The position numbers and the translations under genes were made by a program. The notes beneath the pieces were generated by a model. The model ran no database searches, was not told where the DNA came from, and saw only the letters and a list, made by a program, of their open reading frames with translations. Positions 8,492 to 17,665 of a stretch of 64,000 bases of DNA are shown in pieces (position 1 is the stretch's first letter; each line of letters opens with the position of its first letter). This DNA comes from Burkholderia oklahomensis C6786 (GTDB lineage Bacteria; Pseudomonadota; Gammaproteobacteria; Burkholderiales; Burkholderiaceae): positions 248,001 through 312,000 of the forward strand of contig NZ_CP009556.1 in the NCBI RefSeq assembly GCF_000959365.1. Reading direction: 5' to 3'.

Positions 8492-9047
8492 GGAAAGCCG
8501 GCGCACGACGCAGTGCGTCCGGACTTCGATTCGGGATTCGGGATTCGGGATTCGGGATTCGGGATTCGGGATTCGGGATTCGGGATTCGCGATGCGGCGA
8601 GCGGCGAGCGGCAAAATGAGATGCGAAGCGCGATCACGACATGTCGATTCGCGCTGCCGCATGCGAGCGGAGGCCCGAATCGCGCGAAGAGCGGCGAGGC
8701 GTTCGTCGATTCAACCCGTCGATTCAGCCCGCTGCCATCAACCGCCCAACGTCGCCCGCAACACATCGCCGCGCCGCCGTGTCGACCGCATCGATTGTCC
8801 GGGCACGCCTGCATGAATCCGCGGCGGCTCGCCTCGACGGCGAGCGCTGCCCGCGACAACGACCGGCAGCGACGCCGAACGCGCCGGCGCACCGCCCGCC
8901 GGCCTCGATCGCGACGTCCGCGGGGTTTCGGCGTTGACGTTCATAGGCGAACCATAGGCAAGCCACAGGCAAACGACAGGCGAACAATCGGGCGCACACG
9001 CCGCCATGCGCCCGCCGCACCACGCATGAAGCTTGCGCGCGGCCGCG
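8492..9047. other. Gene-free stretch containing the 7-bp repeat array
   Basis: Between the CopD-like gene and the end of the converging FAH-family gene. Apart from the heptanucleotide array at 8528-8589 nothing is recognised. Open frames through it read low-complexity Arg-rich sequence, and the long one across the array exists only because a 7-bp repeat shows all frames equally. Confidence 0.6.
8528..8589. repeat. 7-bp tandem repeat GATTCGG, eight perfect copies
   Basis: Eight head-to-tail copies of GATTCGG run from 8528 to 8583, followed by GATTCG and then divergence. The period is not a multiple of three and the array lies outside genes. A second 7-bp array of different sequence is at 39733. 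Confidence 0.95.
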
Positions 9048-9896
9048 TCACGCCGACGCGCGCGTCGTCTGCCGCTGCTCGCCCAGGCCCGCGACCCCGC
9101 AGCGCACCGTCTGCCCCGGCTTCAGATAGACGGGCGACGGCTTCACACCCATTCCGACGCCGGGCGGCGTGCCGGTCGAGATCACGTCGCCGGGCTGCAG
9201 GCTCATGCAGCGCGACAGATACGCGATCAACTGCGCGACCGTGAACACCATCGTGCGCGTGTTGCCGTTCTGATAGCGCCGGCCGTCCACTTCGAGCCAC
9301 AGATCGAGCGCCTGCGGATCGGCGACTTCGTCGCGCGTGACGAGCCACGGACCGATCGGCCCGAACGTGTCGAAGCCCTTGCCCTTGTCCCACTGGCCGC
9401 CGCGCTCGATCTGCCATTCGCGCTCGGACACGTCGTTGACGACGCAATAGCCGGCGACGTGCGACAGCGCGTTAGCTTCGTCGACGTTCTTGCACGCGCG
9501 GCCGATCACGACGCCGAGCTCGACTTCCCAATCGGTCTTCACCGAGCCGCGCGGAATCTCGATACCGTCGTGCGGGCCGCTCACGGCGCTCGTCCACTTG
9601 CCGAACACGACGGGCTCGGTCGGCACCGCGAGGCCCGCTTCCGCCGCGTGGTCCGCGTAGTTCAGGCCGATGCAGACGAACTTGCCGATCCGGCCGACGC
9701 ACGCGCCGATCCGCGACTCGCCCGCGACGAGCGGCAGCGACGCGGGATCGACGCCCGCGAGCCGCGCGAGACTCGCGTCGGACAGCGCGTCGCCCGCGAC
9801 GTCGTCGATCAGCGACGACAGATCGCGGATGCGGCCGTCGGCGTCGAGCAGACCGGGCTTTTCCTGGCCCACCGGGCCGTATCGGAGCAGTTTCAT
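9048..9896 (-). CDS. Fumarylacetoacetate hydrolase (FAH)-family protein
   Basis: 282 residues. A short N-terminal domain (MKLLRYGPVGQEKPGLLDADGRIRDL) precedes the FAH catalytic fold: CIGLNYADHAAE, EPVVFGKWTSAVSGPHDGIEIPR, TDWEVELGVVIG with the metal-binding Glu residues, DVSEREWQIERGGQWDKGKGFDTFGPIGPWLV, NGNTRTMVF, and DVISTGTPPGVGMG. Enzymes of this branch hydrolyse 2,4-diketo-3-deoxy sugar acids or related acylpyruvates, and are often annotated as ureidoglycolate lyase. The substrate is not settled here. GAGG just upstream supports the ATG at 9896 instead of one six codons earlier. It is transcribed away from the IclR regulator across ~630 bases, so that regulator is a candidate controller. 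Confidence 0.85.
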   Translation of the reverse strand: MKLLRYGPVGQEKPGLLDADGRIRDLSSLIDDVAGDALSDASLARLAGVDPASLPLVAGESRIGACVGRIGKFVCIGLNYADHAAEAGLAVPTEPVVFGKWTSAVSGPHDGIEIPRGSVKTDWEVELGVVIGRACKNVDEANALSHVAGYCVVNDVSEREWQIERGGQWDKGKGFDTFGPIGPWLVTRDEVADPQALDLWLEVDGRRYQNGNTRTMVFTVAQLIAYLSRCMSLQPGDVISTGTPPGVGMGVKPSPVYLKPGQTVRCGVAGLGEQRQTTRASA

Positions 9897-10113
9897 GGCA
9901 AGCGACCTCTTCAATTCAGGACGGACGAAAACCCAGCGAGCTTAATCCAGGCGATGCGGCGGCGTCGCGCGTGGGCTCGTTGCGGAATTTGTACCACCCG
10001 CGGCGCGAGAAGAAACGCTGCATCGCGGATAACGACTATTGGAGCAGACGCTGGCGACGCGCATGCTCGGCGGCGGCCGGCCGACGGCGTTCGCGGCCAC
10101 GGGCGGCTCGCCG

Positions 10114-10178
10114 CCCGTGCCTGCCGCCCGTGCCTGCCGCCCGTGCCTGCCGCCCGTGCCTGCCGCCCGTGCCTGCCG
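10114..10178. repeat. 13-bp tandem repeat CCCGTGCCTGCCG, five copies
   Basis: Copies start at 10114, 10127, 10140, 10153 and 10166. They lie in the 630-base space between the FAH gene and the IclR gene, which has no protein gene of its own. The unit differs from the 13-bp unit at 6660. Confidence 0.9.
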
Positions 10179-10329
10179 CGCGCGCCCGCTGTCCCTGCTG
10201 CCCGCGGCCCGCGGCCCACAGGCGCGACGCGCGCGCGTCCGAGTCGGCTCCGCTTCGACTCCACATTCCGCGCCGATTGCCGGCGGGCGGCCGGCGCGCC
10301 GCTCCGACCGCATACTTTGACCGCATCGA

Positions 10330-10441
10330 TGCTCCGTCAGCGTTTTTTATTCAACAAATACATACAAAATTAGCATTGGTTTCGTATTCGTTGATTATCA
10401 TTGTTGTCGGAGCAGTTGCTTAATTGACTTACGAATCAACG
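10330..10441 (+). promoter_or_regulatory. A+T-rich leader of the IclR gene with inverted repeat
   Basis: From about 10340 to 10440 the sequence becomes clearly A+T-rich in a GC-rich background. CGTTGATT at 10389-10396 is repeated inverted as AATCAACG at 10434-10441. This is a likely promoter/operator zone for the IclR gene at 10525 and possibly for the divergent FAH gene. No unambiguous -35/-10 pair can be fixed. Confidence 0.35.
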
Positions 10442-10524
10442 GTCCATCGACACCGTCCGCGCGGCCGCGAAGCATGCGCGGCACCGGCAATCGATGCATC
10501 GCGTCCCACAAGATCAACCCACCG

Positions 10525-11349
10525 ATGAAACTCACGAAAGACCGGCCGGTCGACGTCGTCGACGAGCCGCAGGATTGCGAAGAGATCGAGCGCTATCGCG
10601 CGCCCGCGCTCGACAAGGGGCTCGACATTCTCGAGCTGCTCGCCGAGCAGAAGGAAGGCTTGACGCGCACCGAAATCACGAAGGAGCTCGGCCGCAACGC
10701 GAGCGAAATCTACCGGATGCTCGAACGGCTCGTCGCGCGCCGCTACGTGATCCGCTCGCCGTCCGGCGACCGCTACACGCTCAGCCTGAAGCTCTACGCG
10801 CTCGCGCATCGCCATCCGCCGCTCAAGCGGCTGATCGCCGAGGCGCTGCCGCCGATGCAGCGCTTCGCCGAGGCGGCCGAGCAGTCGTGCCACCTGTCCG
10901 TCTTCGATCGCGGCAACCTGCTCGTGATCGCGCAGGTCGACGGACCCGGCGCATGGGGGATCTCGGTGCGGCTCGGCTCGCGCGTCGGGCTCGTCGACAC
11001 CGCGTCGGGCCCCGTGATGCTCGCGTTCCAGACGCCCGAGCAGCGCGCGCAGATGCTCGCCGAGCATACGAAGGTCGAAGGCGAGAGCGCGCTCGACATG
11101 CACGAGTTCGACGCGCAGTTGCGCGAGATCCGCGCGACGGGCTGGCTCAAGCAGGAGAGCCATCAGGCGTTCGGCGTCACGGACATCGCCTATCCGGTTC
11201 TCGGGCCGTCCGGCCATGCGATCGCCGCGCTCACGTGCCCGTACATGCGCCGGATCGACGCGTACGTCGCGCCGCCGATCGACGAAGTCGCCGCGCAGTT
11301 GCGCGACACCGCGCAGCATCTGTCGATGTTCAAGGAGACGTCCGCCTGA
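10525..11349 (+). CDS. IclR-family transcriptional regulator
   Basis: 274 residues. The winged helix-turn-helix occupies ~30-95 (ALDKGLDILELLAEQKEGLTRTEITKELGRNASEIYRMLERLVARRYVIRS), and the IclR effector-binding domain ~105-265 (CHLSVFDRGNLLVIAQVDGPGAWGISVRLGSRVGLVDTASGPVMLAF, then GVTDIAYPVLGPSGHAIAALTCPY). Family members bind small aromatic or sugar-acid ligands and control catabolic operons. ATG 10525 precedes the conserved region; a start about 50 bases upstream would add a chain without family resemblance. It lies divergent to the FAH hydrolase and ~100 bases before the co-directional amidase, either of which may be its target. Confidence 0.88.
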   Translation: MKLTKDRPVDVVDEPQDCEEIERYRAPALDKGLDILELLAEQKEGLTRTEITKELGRNASEIYRMLERLVARRYVIRSPSGDRYTLSLKLYALAHRHPPLKRLIAEALPPMQRFAEAAEQSCHLSVFDRGNLLVIAQVDGPGAWGISVRLGSRVGLVDTASGPVMLAFQTPEQRAQMLAEHTKVEGESALDMHEFDAQLREIRATGWLKQESHQAFGVTDIAYPVLGPSGHAIAALTCPYMRRIDAYVAPPIDEVAAQLRDTAQHLSMFKETSA

Positions 11350-11451
11350 CATCGATCTGACGAAAATGTGAAATCATCGAGGCCTCGTCGTTCCGATCAT
11401 GCCGATAACGAGCGCCGCGTCCGGCGGCGCACATCACATGGAGACAGGCCA

Positions 11452-12855
11452 ATGACGTCACATCGCGAAACCTTCGCTCAGCCCGCCGGCGTTCGGGACA
11501 TCGCGGATGCCGTGAACAGCGGGCGGACGCGCGCGGTCCGGCATGTCGAGGCGGCGCTCGCGCGCCTCGCGCTCATCGAGCCGCTCGATGCGATGACGCA
11601 CGTCGCACCGGAGATCGCGCGGCGAGCCGCCGCGCACGTCGACGCGCAGATCGCGGGCGGCCGCAAGCTGCCGCTCGCGGGCGTGCCGTTCGTCATCAAG
11701 GACAACCTGTTCACCGCCGACATGCCGACGCACGCCGCGAGCCCCGCACTGCTCGGCTTCAACGCAACGCGCAACGCCACGACCGTCCAGCAGTTGCTCG
11801 ACGCGGGCGCCGTGCCGCTCGGCAAGGCGAACATGCACGAGCTCGCGTTCGGCATCACGAGCGCGAACGGCCATTTCGGCGCGGTCCGCAACCCGCACGA
11901 CCCGGCGCGCATCGCGGGCGGCTCGAGCGGCGGCACGGCGTCCGCGGTCGCGGCGGGCATTCCGTTCGGTCTCGGCACAGATACGGGCGGCTCGGTACGG
12001 ATTCCGGCGGCGTTCTGCGGCGTCGCCGGGCTGCGACCGACGCCGCGCCGCTATTCGACGGAAGGCGTGCTCGCGCTGTCGCCGACACGCGATACGGTCG
12101 GCACGATCGCGCACGGCATCGACGATCTGCTGCTGCTCGACGCCGTACTGACACGCGACGCGACCGAACCCGCGCCGCTCGCGCTTGCGGGATTGAAAAT
12201 CGGCGTGCCGGATGCGCCGTACTTCGACGGACTCGATCCGGCCGTCGCCGAACTGACCGAGCGCGCGCTCGCCGCGCTGACGGGCGCGGGCGCGCGCCTG
12301 ATCCCGCTCGCGGCCCGCGCGCTGTATGAAACGGACGACGCGTGCGGCTTCGCGATCGCCGGGTTCGAGGCGCTCGCGTACTGGCGGCGCTTCAGCGCCG
12401 AGCAGCTCGGCCTGCCGTTCGCGGAGTTCGTTGCACGGCTCGGCAGCGACGACGTGCGTCACATCTTCCGGATGCTGATCGACGCGCCGCCGTCGAGCGA
12501 TGCGTACGCGGCGGCGCTCGGCGTGCTGCAGGACATCGTGCGCTGGTACGACCAGGCGTTCCACCGGACGGGCGTCGATTGCATCGTGCTGCCGACCGCT
12601 CAATGCGAAGCGCCGCGCGTCGCCGACAGCGGCCACGACCTTCCGCCCGACGCCGCGCATGCGCTGTTTGCGCGCGTGATCCGTCAGACGGGGCCGGCGA
12701 CGCTCGGCGGCGTGCCGTCGGTGTCGATTCCCGCGGGGCTGTCGAAGCACACCGGCATGCCCGTCGGGCTGATGCTCGAAGGGCCGGCGGGCAACGACCG
12801 GCGCTTGCTCGCGATCGCGCGCGAAGTGGAGCGGCTGCTCGCGCGTACGGCGTGA
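11452..12855 (+). CDS. Amidase-signature family hydrolase (indoleacetamide hydrolase-like)
   Basis: 467 residues with the complete Ser-cis-Ser-Lys machinery: Lys near 83 in PFVIKDNLFT, cis-Ser near 158 in GGSSGGT, and the nucleophile Ser near 181 in GTDTGGSVRIPAAF. The C-terminal GGVPSVSIPAGLSKHTGMPVGLMLEG is typical of the family. It hydrolyses an amide to acid plus ammonia. The closest subgroup by motif context is IaaH-type, but GatA-like and aryl-amidase relatives share these motifs. GGAG at 11440, 8 bases before ATG 11452, supports the start. It follows the IclR gene in the same direction. A role in amide catabolism under that regulator is inference. Confidence 0.85.
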   Translation: MTSHRETFAQPAGVRDIADAVNSGRTRAVRHVEAALARLALIEPLDAMTHVAPEIARRAAAHVDAQIAGGRKLPLAGVPFVIKDNLFTADMPTHAASPALLGFNATRNATTVQQLLDAGAVPLGKANMHELAFGITSANGHFGAVRNPHDPARIAGGSSGGTASAVAAGIPFGLGTDTGGSVRIPAAFCGVAGLRPTPRRYSTEGVLALSPTRDTVGTIAHGIDDLLLLDAVLTRDATEPAPLALAGLKIGVPDAPYFDGLDPAVAELTERALAALTGAGARLIPLAARALYETDDACGFAIAGFEALAYWRRFSAEQLGLPFAEFVARLGSDDVRHIFRMLIDAPPSSDAYAAALGVLQDIVRWYDQAFHRTGVDCIVLPTAQCEAPRVADSGHDLPPDAAHALFARVIRQTGPATLGGVPSVSIPAGLSKHTGMPVGLMLEGPAGNDRRLLAIAREVERLLARTA

Positions 12856-12986
12856 CGCGCGGCTCGCGCACGAACCGGCGTACCGATGCTGATCGGGCGC
12901 GCGAATCCGCTGCGCGCGCGGCGCTACGCTAAAATAGCGCCCCCTTCAAAACACCGCCTGCTGTCGTCACTGACGGCGGGCGCCTC

Positions 12987-13538
12987 ATGGATGTCATGGC
13001 CAAACTTCTGACCGATCTCGAATTCCAACGTTTCTCCGAACTTCAGCAGAAGCAGGCAAGCTTCACGATCACGCCCGAGGAAGCGGACGAACTGCGCGAC
13101 ATCGTCGCGCGCGCGCAGCAGAAGCGCGACGACCGCGCGGCCGCGATGCAGGCGATCGAAGACTACATCGCGCAATTCGACATCACGCCCGACGAGCTCT
13201 TCTCCCCCGAGCAGATCGGCGAAGCCGCGCGCACGTACGGCCTCATTGCGGCGGGCAAGAAGGAGCGCTCGCTGCCGCCGTCGCTGACGTTCAACGGCAA
13301 GCCGTATCAATGGACGAAGACGCTGCCGGACGACGTGCGGCTGCCGCTCTTCGACGCGTTCAAGGCAGGCGAATCGATCAAGCGCTTCATCGCGATGCCG
13401 AAGGACGCCGCGCGCTGTGCGCTGACGGTCGCGCGTCTCGAGCGTGAGACGGGCGCCGTCTATGCGGAGGCGCTGCTCGAAGAGCTCGCGATCTCGCGCG
13501 CGCAGGTGGACGAGGCGGCGGCGAAGCTCGCTGCTTGA
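12987..13538 (+). CDS. Conserved hypothetical protein with helical N-terminus
   Basis: 183 residues and no recognised enzyme motif. Residues 1-65 are a charged, probably coiled-coil segment (LLTDLEFQRFSELQQKQ, ITPEEADELRDIVARAQQKRDD). Then comes AIEDYIAQFDITPDELFSPEQIG, which echoes the EYDITPEELGF linker of H-NS-like proteins such as the one at 18755, but the H-NS DNA-binding core is absent. A middle block, SLPPSLTFNGKPYQWTKTLPDDVRLPLFDAFKAGESIKRF, is followed by a helical tail. ATG 12987 or 12996 are both possible. A TAAAAT hexamer at about 12929-12934 may be the -10 element. A real gene by codon pattern; function unknown. Confidence 0.65.
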   Translation: MDVMAKLLTDLEFQRFSELQQKQASFTITPEEADELRDIVARAQQKRDDRAAAMQAIEDYIAQFDITPDELFSPEQIGEAARTYGLIAAGKKERSLPPSLTFNGKPYQWTKTLPDDVRLPLFDAFKAGESIKRFIAMPKDAARCALTVARLERETGAVYAEALLEELAISRAQVDEAAAKLAA

Positions 13539-13957
13539 TTCTTTTCCTCGCGCATTCGGGCGCGACGGATCGGCGGATGCGAGTTCGTGCATGCCGCCGG
13601 CGCGTCGCGCCCGATGCGGTCGATGCGCCCAATGCGGTCGATGCGGTCGACGAGAAGCACCGCGCGATGCGTGCCGGCCGAGTCCTCTCCCGAAAAACCT
13701 CACCTCTCTCCCGATTTCCTATCCCGTAAAATCTCACCGCCAAGAAATCGCGTTGGTGGCGCTGGGCATCGGCGAGGTCGGCGGTAATCAACCGTCAGCG
13801 ATGTTGGCTGCTTCGACGGCTTCGGCAACATCCGGCTCGTCGGCCGCCTTCGCCGCATCGGATTGAGAAGCGCCGACTACACCGACGGCATACCACAACG
13901 ACAACCCGATTCGGCCACCGGATGCACGCGTGCGACGACGCACGCCATACGGCCGCA
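13539..13957. other. Convergent intergenic region
   Basis: Space between the hypothetical gene and the 3' end of the Pat-like gene. It contains imperfect 9-base repeats around GCGGTCGAT (13616-13650) and a sequence at about 13688-13706 resembling the short repeat near the H-NS gene. No gene or clear terminator was found. Confidence 0.45.
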
Positions 13958-16312
13958 TCACTGCTGCAGCTTCAACCTGAAACCGACCACCCCCGGCTCT
14001 TCCGTCGCCGACACGGTGAAGCCGCTGTCTTTCGCAAGCAAGATCATCGCCGTGTTCTCGCGCAGCGCCTCGCCGATCATCCAGCCCGTTCCGCGCGAAC
14101 GCGCGTATTCGATGATGCGTCCCATCAGCAGCCGTCCGAGTCCCTTGCCCTTCTGATCGGGCCGCACCGCGATCGCAAATTCCGTTGCCTCGTTGTCCGG
14201 ATCGGTCACCGCGCGTACAGCGCCGAGCGTATGCGCGCGGCCGTCGGCGTCGTCGACCGTCGCGATCAACGCCATCTCGCGGTCGTAATCGATCTGCGTC
14301 ATCCGCGCGATCTGCGAATGATCGAAGTTGCGTATCGCGCCGAAGAAACGCATCCGCAAATCGTCCGGCGTCATCGCGCTCAGCAACTCGCGATGCGCGT
14401 CCTCGTCCTCGGGACGAATCGGGCGCACCGTGACGCGCTCGCCGCGCCAGTCGATCTTCTGCTCCAGATAGCGGGGATACGGGACGATCGCAAGCCGGCT
14501 GCGCCCCGTCGCGAGCCGGATGTGCGGCGCGACCGCGACGACGCGCTCGGGCCGCACGCGCAACACGAGCGACATCTGCACGACTTCGCGCACCTCGCAC
14601 ACGACTTGCGAAAGCGCGGTCAGCGCATTCAGCAGCGGCTCGGGCGGCGCACGGCGCGCATACGGCGACCGCGCGACGACCGCTCGCGCCAGCACGGTAT
14701 TGAAGGGCGGCAGCCCGTAGACTACGAACGGCGCCGAAACGCCATCCGCCGGCGGCACCGAATAACGGAATACCGGACCGAAGTTCTGATCGTCGAACAT
14801 CTCGACCGTGATGTCGACGATCGCATCGCCGACGTCCGCATCGGATGCGCGCTCGATGCCGAAGCCGGCGAGCCAGTCGAGCGCCGCATCGCCTTCGAAC
14901 GCGTCGCGCCCCTGCGCGAGCGCCGTGCGCGCGACCGCTTGCGCAGCCGAGATCGCCGCCGCAGGTTGCGGCGGCGATCCCTCCGGCGTCTGCATCAACA
15001 ACTCGCGGCCCAGTTGATAGTCGACGAGACGCGCATGCGCGCGCGCGAGACGCTGCGGCGTCGTGTGCACGGGAATGCCGTGCTCGTGCAATGCATCGCG
15101 CGTGGCGGCGTCGACGCCGCCGAAAAAGCACGCGAGCATGCCGCGGCGCGCGAACTTGCGCGATTCGATCAGCACGCGTGCGACATCGCCGGCAGGCGCG
15201 CTATGCGACATCGCGTGAACGACGAACACGGTGCCCGTCTGCGGGTGCTGCGCGAGGGCCTTCAATGCCGCGCCGAAATATTCGGGACGCGCGTCGTCGC
15301 CGAGCAGCAGCGGATTGCCGGCAACGATTCCGGCGGGCAGCGCGCCGCCGACCTCGTCGAGTGCAGCCTGCGGCCATTGCGCGAGCGTCTCGCCCGCCGC
15401 CGCGAGCGCGTCGACCGCCAGCTTGGCGACGCCCTTGTCGCTCGTCACGAGCGTCGCCGCACCGCTCGCCGCCGCCCGGCCGACGCCGAGCGTTTCGATT
15501 TCGTCGAGGAGATCGTCGAGCGCCTCGACGCGAACCATCCCGGCGCGCTGAAACGCGGCCGTATAGAGCAGGTCGCCCGAATCGCCGCGCCCGGTGCGTA
15601 GCGCGAGCACCGGCTTGTTGCGCGCCGCCGCGCGCGCGGCCGACATGAACTTGCGCGCCGACTTCACCGTGTCGAGCTCGAGCAGGATCGCGCGCGTCGC
15701 TGCATCGCTCGCCAGGTAATCAAGCACGTCGGCCGCGTCGACGTCCGCCTCGCTGCCGAGCGCGACGGCGTGCGAGAAACCGAGCCCGCGCGCATGCGCC
15801 CAGCCGAGCACCGCGTTCGTCAAGGCGTTCGATTGCGACACCCACGCGACCCCGCCCGCCTTGACGATGCACGCCGGCGCGCCGAAATGCGCGTTCAGCA
15901 CGGGCGAGACGACACCGAGACTGCCCGGCCCGACGATGCGCAGCAAGTACGGCTTCGCCGCGGCGAGCGTCCGTTCGAGCGCGGCCCGATCCGTGCTCGA
16001 ACGGACCTCGCCGATGATGATCGCCGCACGGACGCCCAGGCCGCCGAGCTTGCGCACGATGCCGGGCCACGTCGCTGGCGGCGTGCAGACGAGCGCGACC
16101 GACGGCGCGCTCGGCAACTGATCGACGTACGGATACACCTTGTGCCCGTTCAGCTCGCCATATTTAGGATTGACGGGCCAGATCGTGCCGCCGAATCGGC
16201 CGTCGAGTACGCACGCCCAGACCATCGCGCCGACGCTGCCGGGACGCGGCGAGGCGCCGACCACGGCGACGGAGGTCGGCTGGAACAACGCATCGAGATT
16301 GCGAACGGTCAC
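13958..16312 (-). CDS. Pat-like protein: NDP-forming acyl-CoA synthetase domains fused to a GNAT acetyltransferase
   Basis: 784 residues. Residues ~1-130 form a CoA-binding Rossmann domain (FQPTSVAVVGASPRPGSVGAMVW, WPVNPKYGELNGHKVYP). Residues ~140-430 are the succinyl-CoA-ligase-like domains, and ~460-600 an ATP-grasp remnant. The last ~170 residues are a GNAT domain (VTVRPIRPEDEDAHRELLSAMTPDDLRMRFF, then the acetyl-CoA loop AVRPDQKGKGLGRLLMGRIIEYARS). Relatives (Salmonella Pat) acetylate lysines of acetyl-CoA synthetase and other proteins. The chain is about 100 residues shorter than Pat. The ATP-grasp part jumps from LDWLAGFGIERA directly to VDITVEMFDDQNFGPVF, without the usual VLKI..HKSDVGGV block, so ligase activity is unlikely. 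A GTG start at 16312 is supported by GCGGAG six to ten bases upstream. Confidence 0.85.
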   Translation of the reverse strand: MTVRNLDALFQPTSVAVVGASPRPGSVGAMVWACVLDGRFGGTIWPVNPKYGELNGHKVYPYVDQLPSAPSVALVCTPPATWPGIVRKLGGLGVRAAIIIGEVRSSTDRAALERTLAAAKPYLLRIVGPGSLGVVSPVLNAHFGAPACIVKAGGVAWVSQSNALTNAVLGWAHARGLGFSHAVALGSEADVDAADVLDYLASDAATRAILLELDTVKSARKFMSAARAAARNKPVLALRTGRGDSGDLLYTAAFQRAGMVRVEALDDLLDEIETLGVGRAAASGAATLVTSDKGVAKLAVDALAAAGETLAQWPQAALDEVGGALPAGIVAGNPLLLGDDARPEYFGAALKALAQHPQTGTVFVVHAMSHSAPAGDVARVLIESRKFARRGMLACFFGGVDAATRDALHEHGIPVHTTPQRLARAHARLVDYQLGRELLMQTPEGSPPQPAAAISAAQAVARTALAQGRDAFEGDAALDWLAGFGIERASDADVGDAIVDITVEMFDDQNFGPVFRYSVPPADGVSAPFVVYGLPPFNTVLARAVVARSPYARRAPPEPLLNALTALSQVVCEVREVVQMSLVLRVRPERVVAVAPHIRLATGRSRLAIVPYPRYLEQKIDWRGERVTVRPIRPEDEDAHRELLSAMTPDDLRMRFFGAIRNFDHSQIARMTQIDYDREMALIATVDDADGRAHTLGAVRAVTDPDNEATEFAIAVRPDQKGKGLGRLLMGRIIEYARSRGTGWMIGEALRENTAMILLAKDSGFTVSATEEPGVVGFRLKLQQ

Positions 16313-16853
16313 GGCAGCTCCGCTGAAAGGATTGAGCGACGACGATCGGAGGCGCGGCCTTGCCGGACCGAGCCTGCGAGTCCATAGGATAGGCGAAGCG
16401 CCGGGCGACGCCTATATGCCGTTCGGCCGAATCGCCGAATCGCGCAAGCATCGGCATCATCCATACCGACACCGCCCCGTCGGGGGTGAACAAGCCCCTC
16501 TCTGCCGAAAACGCGGGTCGGGGATACCGGCCTTTCGAAATGGAGCAAGACGAGGATGAACGGATGCATCGAGCAAACCGCACTCCTGGCGACAACCCCC
16601 TGCCTCTTTGACGAAATCGCGTGCCGCTCGCACCGCCACCACGCCGTCACGGGCACGCTACGCACGCCGCTCGACCCGCTTGCCCCGCCGACTCGGCCGG
16701 CGGCACGGCTACCGACAACGCGGCCCACCACGGTCCGCTCGAACGATCGCATCCACCTCGGTTTCGATTCCCGCAGTCGAAATTCGAAATTGCTTACGCG
16801 TCTGCGTCCAGTCTCGCCCCTCGCCGTACTTCGCCGCACGGCATTAAGAAGCG
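16313..16853. other. Gene-free stretch upstream of the Pat-like gene, up to the IS
   Basis: Holds the leader of the Pat-like gene at its left end and the IS insertion point at its right end. No convincing gene, hairpin or repeat was seen. Open frames present are low-complexity. Confidence 0.5.
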
Positions 16854-17665
16854 CTAACAGAATGATTTTTGGAGGTGTCGCCAGCAAATGATGCAGGCGG
16901 CGATTTTCATGAACGCCTCGTGTATGGCGGCGAGGCGCTCGAACCGAATGCGCAGACGTCTGAAGTTGTGCAGCCACGCGAAGGTGCGCTCGACGACCCA
17001 CCGGGTCTTGCCGAGGCCGCTGCCGTGGGGCTCACCACGGCGTGCGATCTGCGTGGCGATACCGGCAGCGTGCAAGGGCTTACGATATTTGTCGTGGTCG
17101 TAACCGCGATCGGCCTGCACAACGACGGGCTTTGACAGAGGCCTCCCGCGCTTGCCACGAATGGGCGGAATGGCCTCGATCAGAGGCAGCAGTTGGGTGA
17201 CGTCGTTGCGATTGGCACCCGTGAGGATCAGCGCGAGCGGGATGCCCTGCGCTTCGGTAACGAGATGGTGCTTTGAACCGGGTCGCGCCCGATCGGTGGG
17301 ATTGGGTCCTGTTTTTGACCCGATCCCACTGCACGAATGGAGGACGAATCGATAACCACACGCGACCAGTCGATGCGATCGGCTGCACGAAGTTTGGCCA
17401 GCAATACTTCGTGCAGCCGGTCCCAGACACCCGCCTGTTGCCAGTCGCGCAGTCTGCGCCAGCAGCTCATGCCCGAGCCGCAGCCCATTTCCTGCGGAAG
17501 CATTTCCCAGGGAATACCGGATTGCAGCACGAACAGGATGCCGGTCAGCACGGCGCGATCGTCCAGCGGCTTGCGGCCCGGGTATCGCGTACGGCGTGGC
17601 TTCGGTGGAGGCAGCAGCGGTTGGATCAGTGACCACAGTTCGTCATCGAGTATCGGTTTGGCCAT
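16854..17665 (-). CDS. IS5-family transposase, read through a -1 frameshift
   Basis: The first frame, from ATG 17665, gives the N-terminal half (MAKPILDDELWSLIQPLLPP, GILFVLQSGIPWEMLPQEMGCGSG, and IDWSRVVIDSSSIRAV with the first catalytic Asp). Its own stop is at 17228. The C-terminal half is in the -1 frame: GSKHHLVTEAQGIPLALILTGANRND, VVVQADRGYDHDKYR with the second Asp, and GKTRWVVERTFAWLHNFRRL with the catalytic Glu. It ends at a TAG (16856-16854) inside the terminal repeat. Joining at the A5 run at 17312-17316 restores a normal DDE transposase of ~270 residues with no lost residues. This fits programmed frameshifting of two-orf IS5 elements, although a decay mutation cannot be excluded. 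Confidence 0.8.

Noticed and set aside
8528..8589. Possible CRISPR array
   Set aside because: The units are 7 bases long with no spacers and no cas genes nearby; the same applies to the 39733 array.
12924..13703. A 259-codon minus-strand frame over the hypothetical gene at 12987
   Set aside because: The plus-strand gene has helical, charged composition and a usable start; the minus frame is Arg-rich with no recognisable content.
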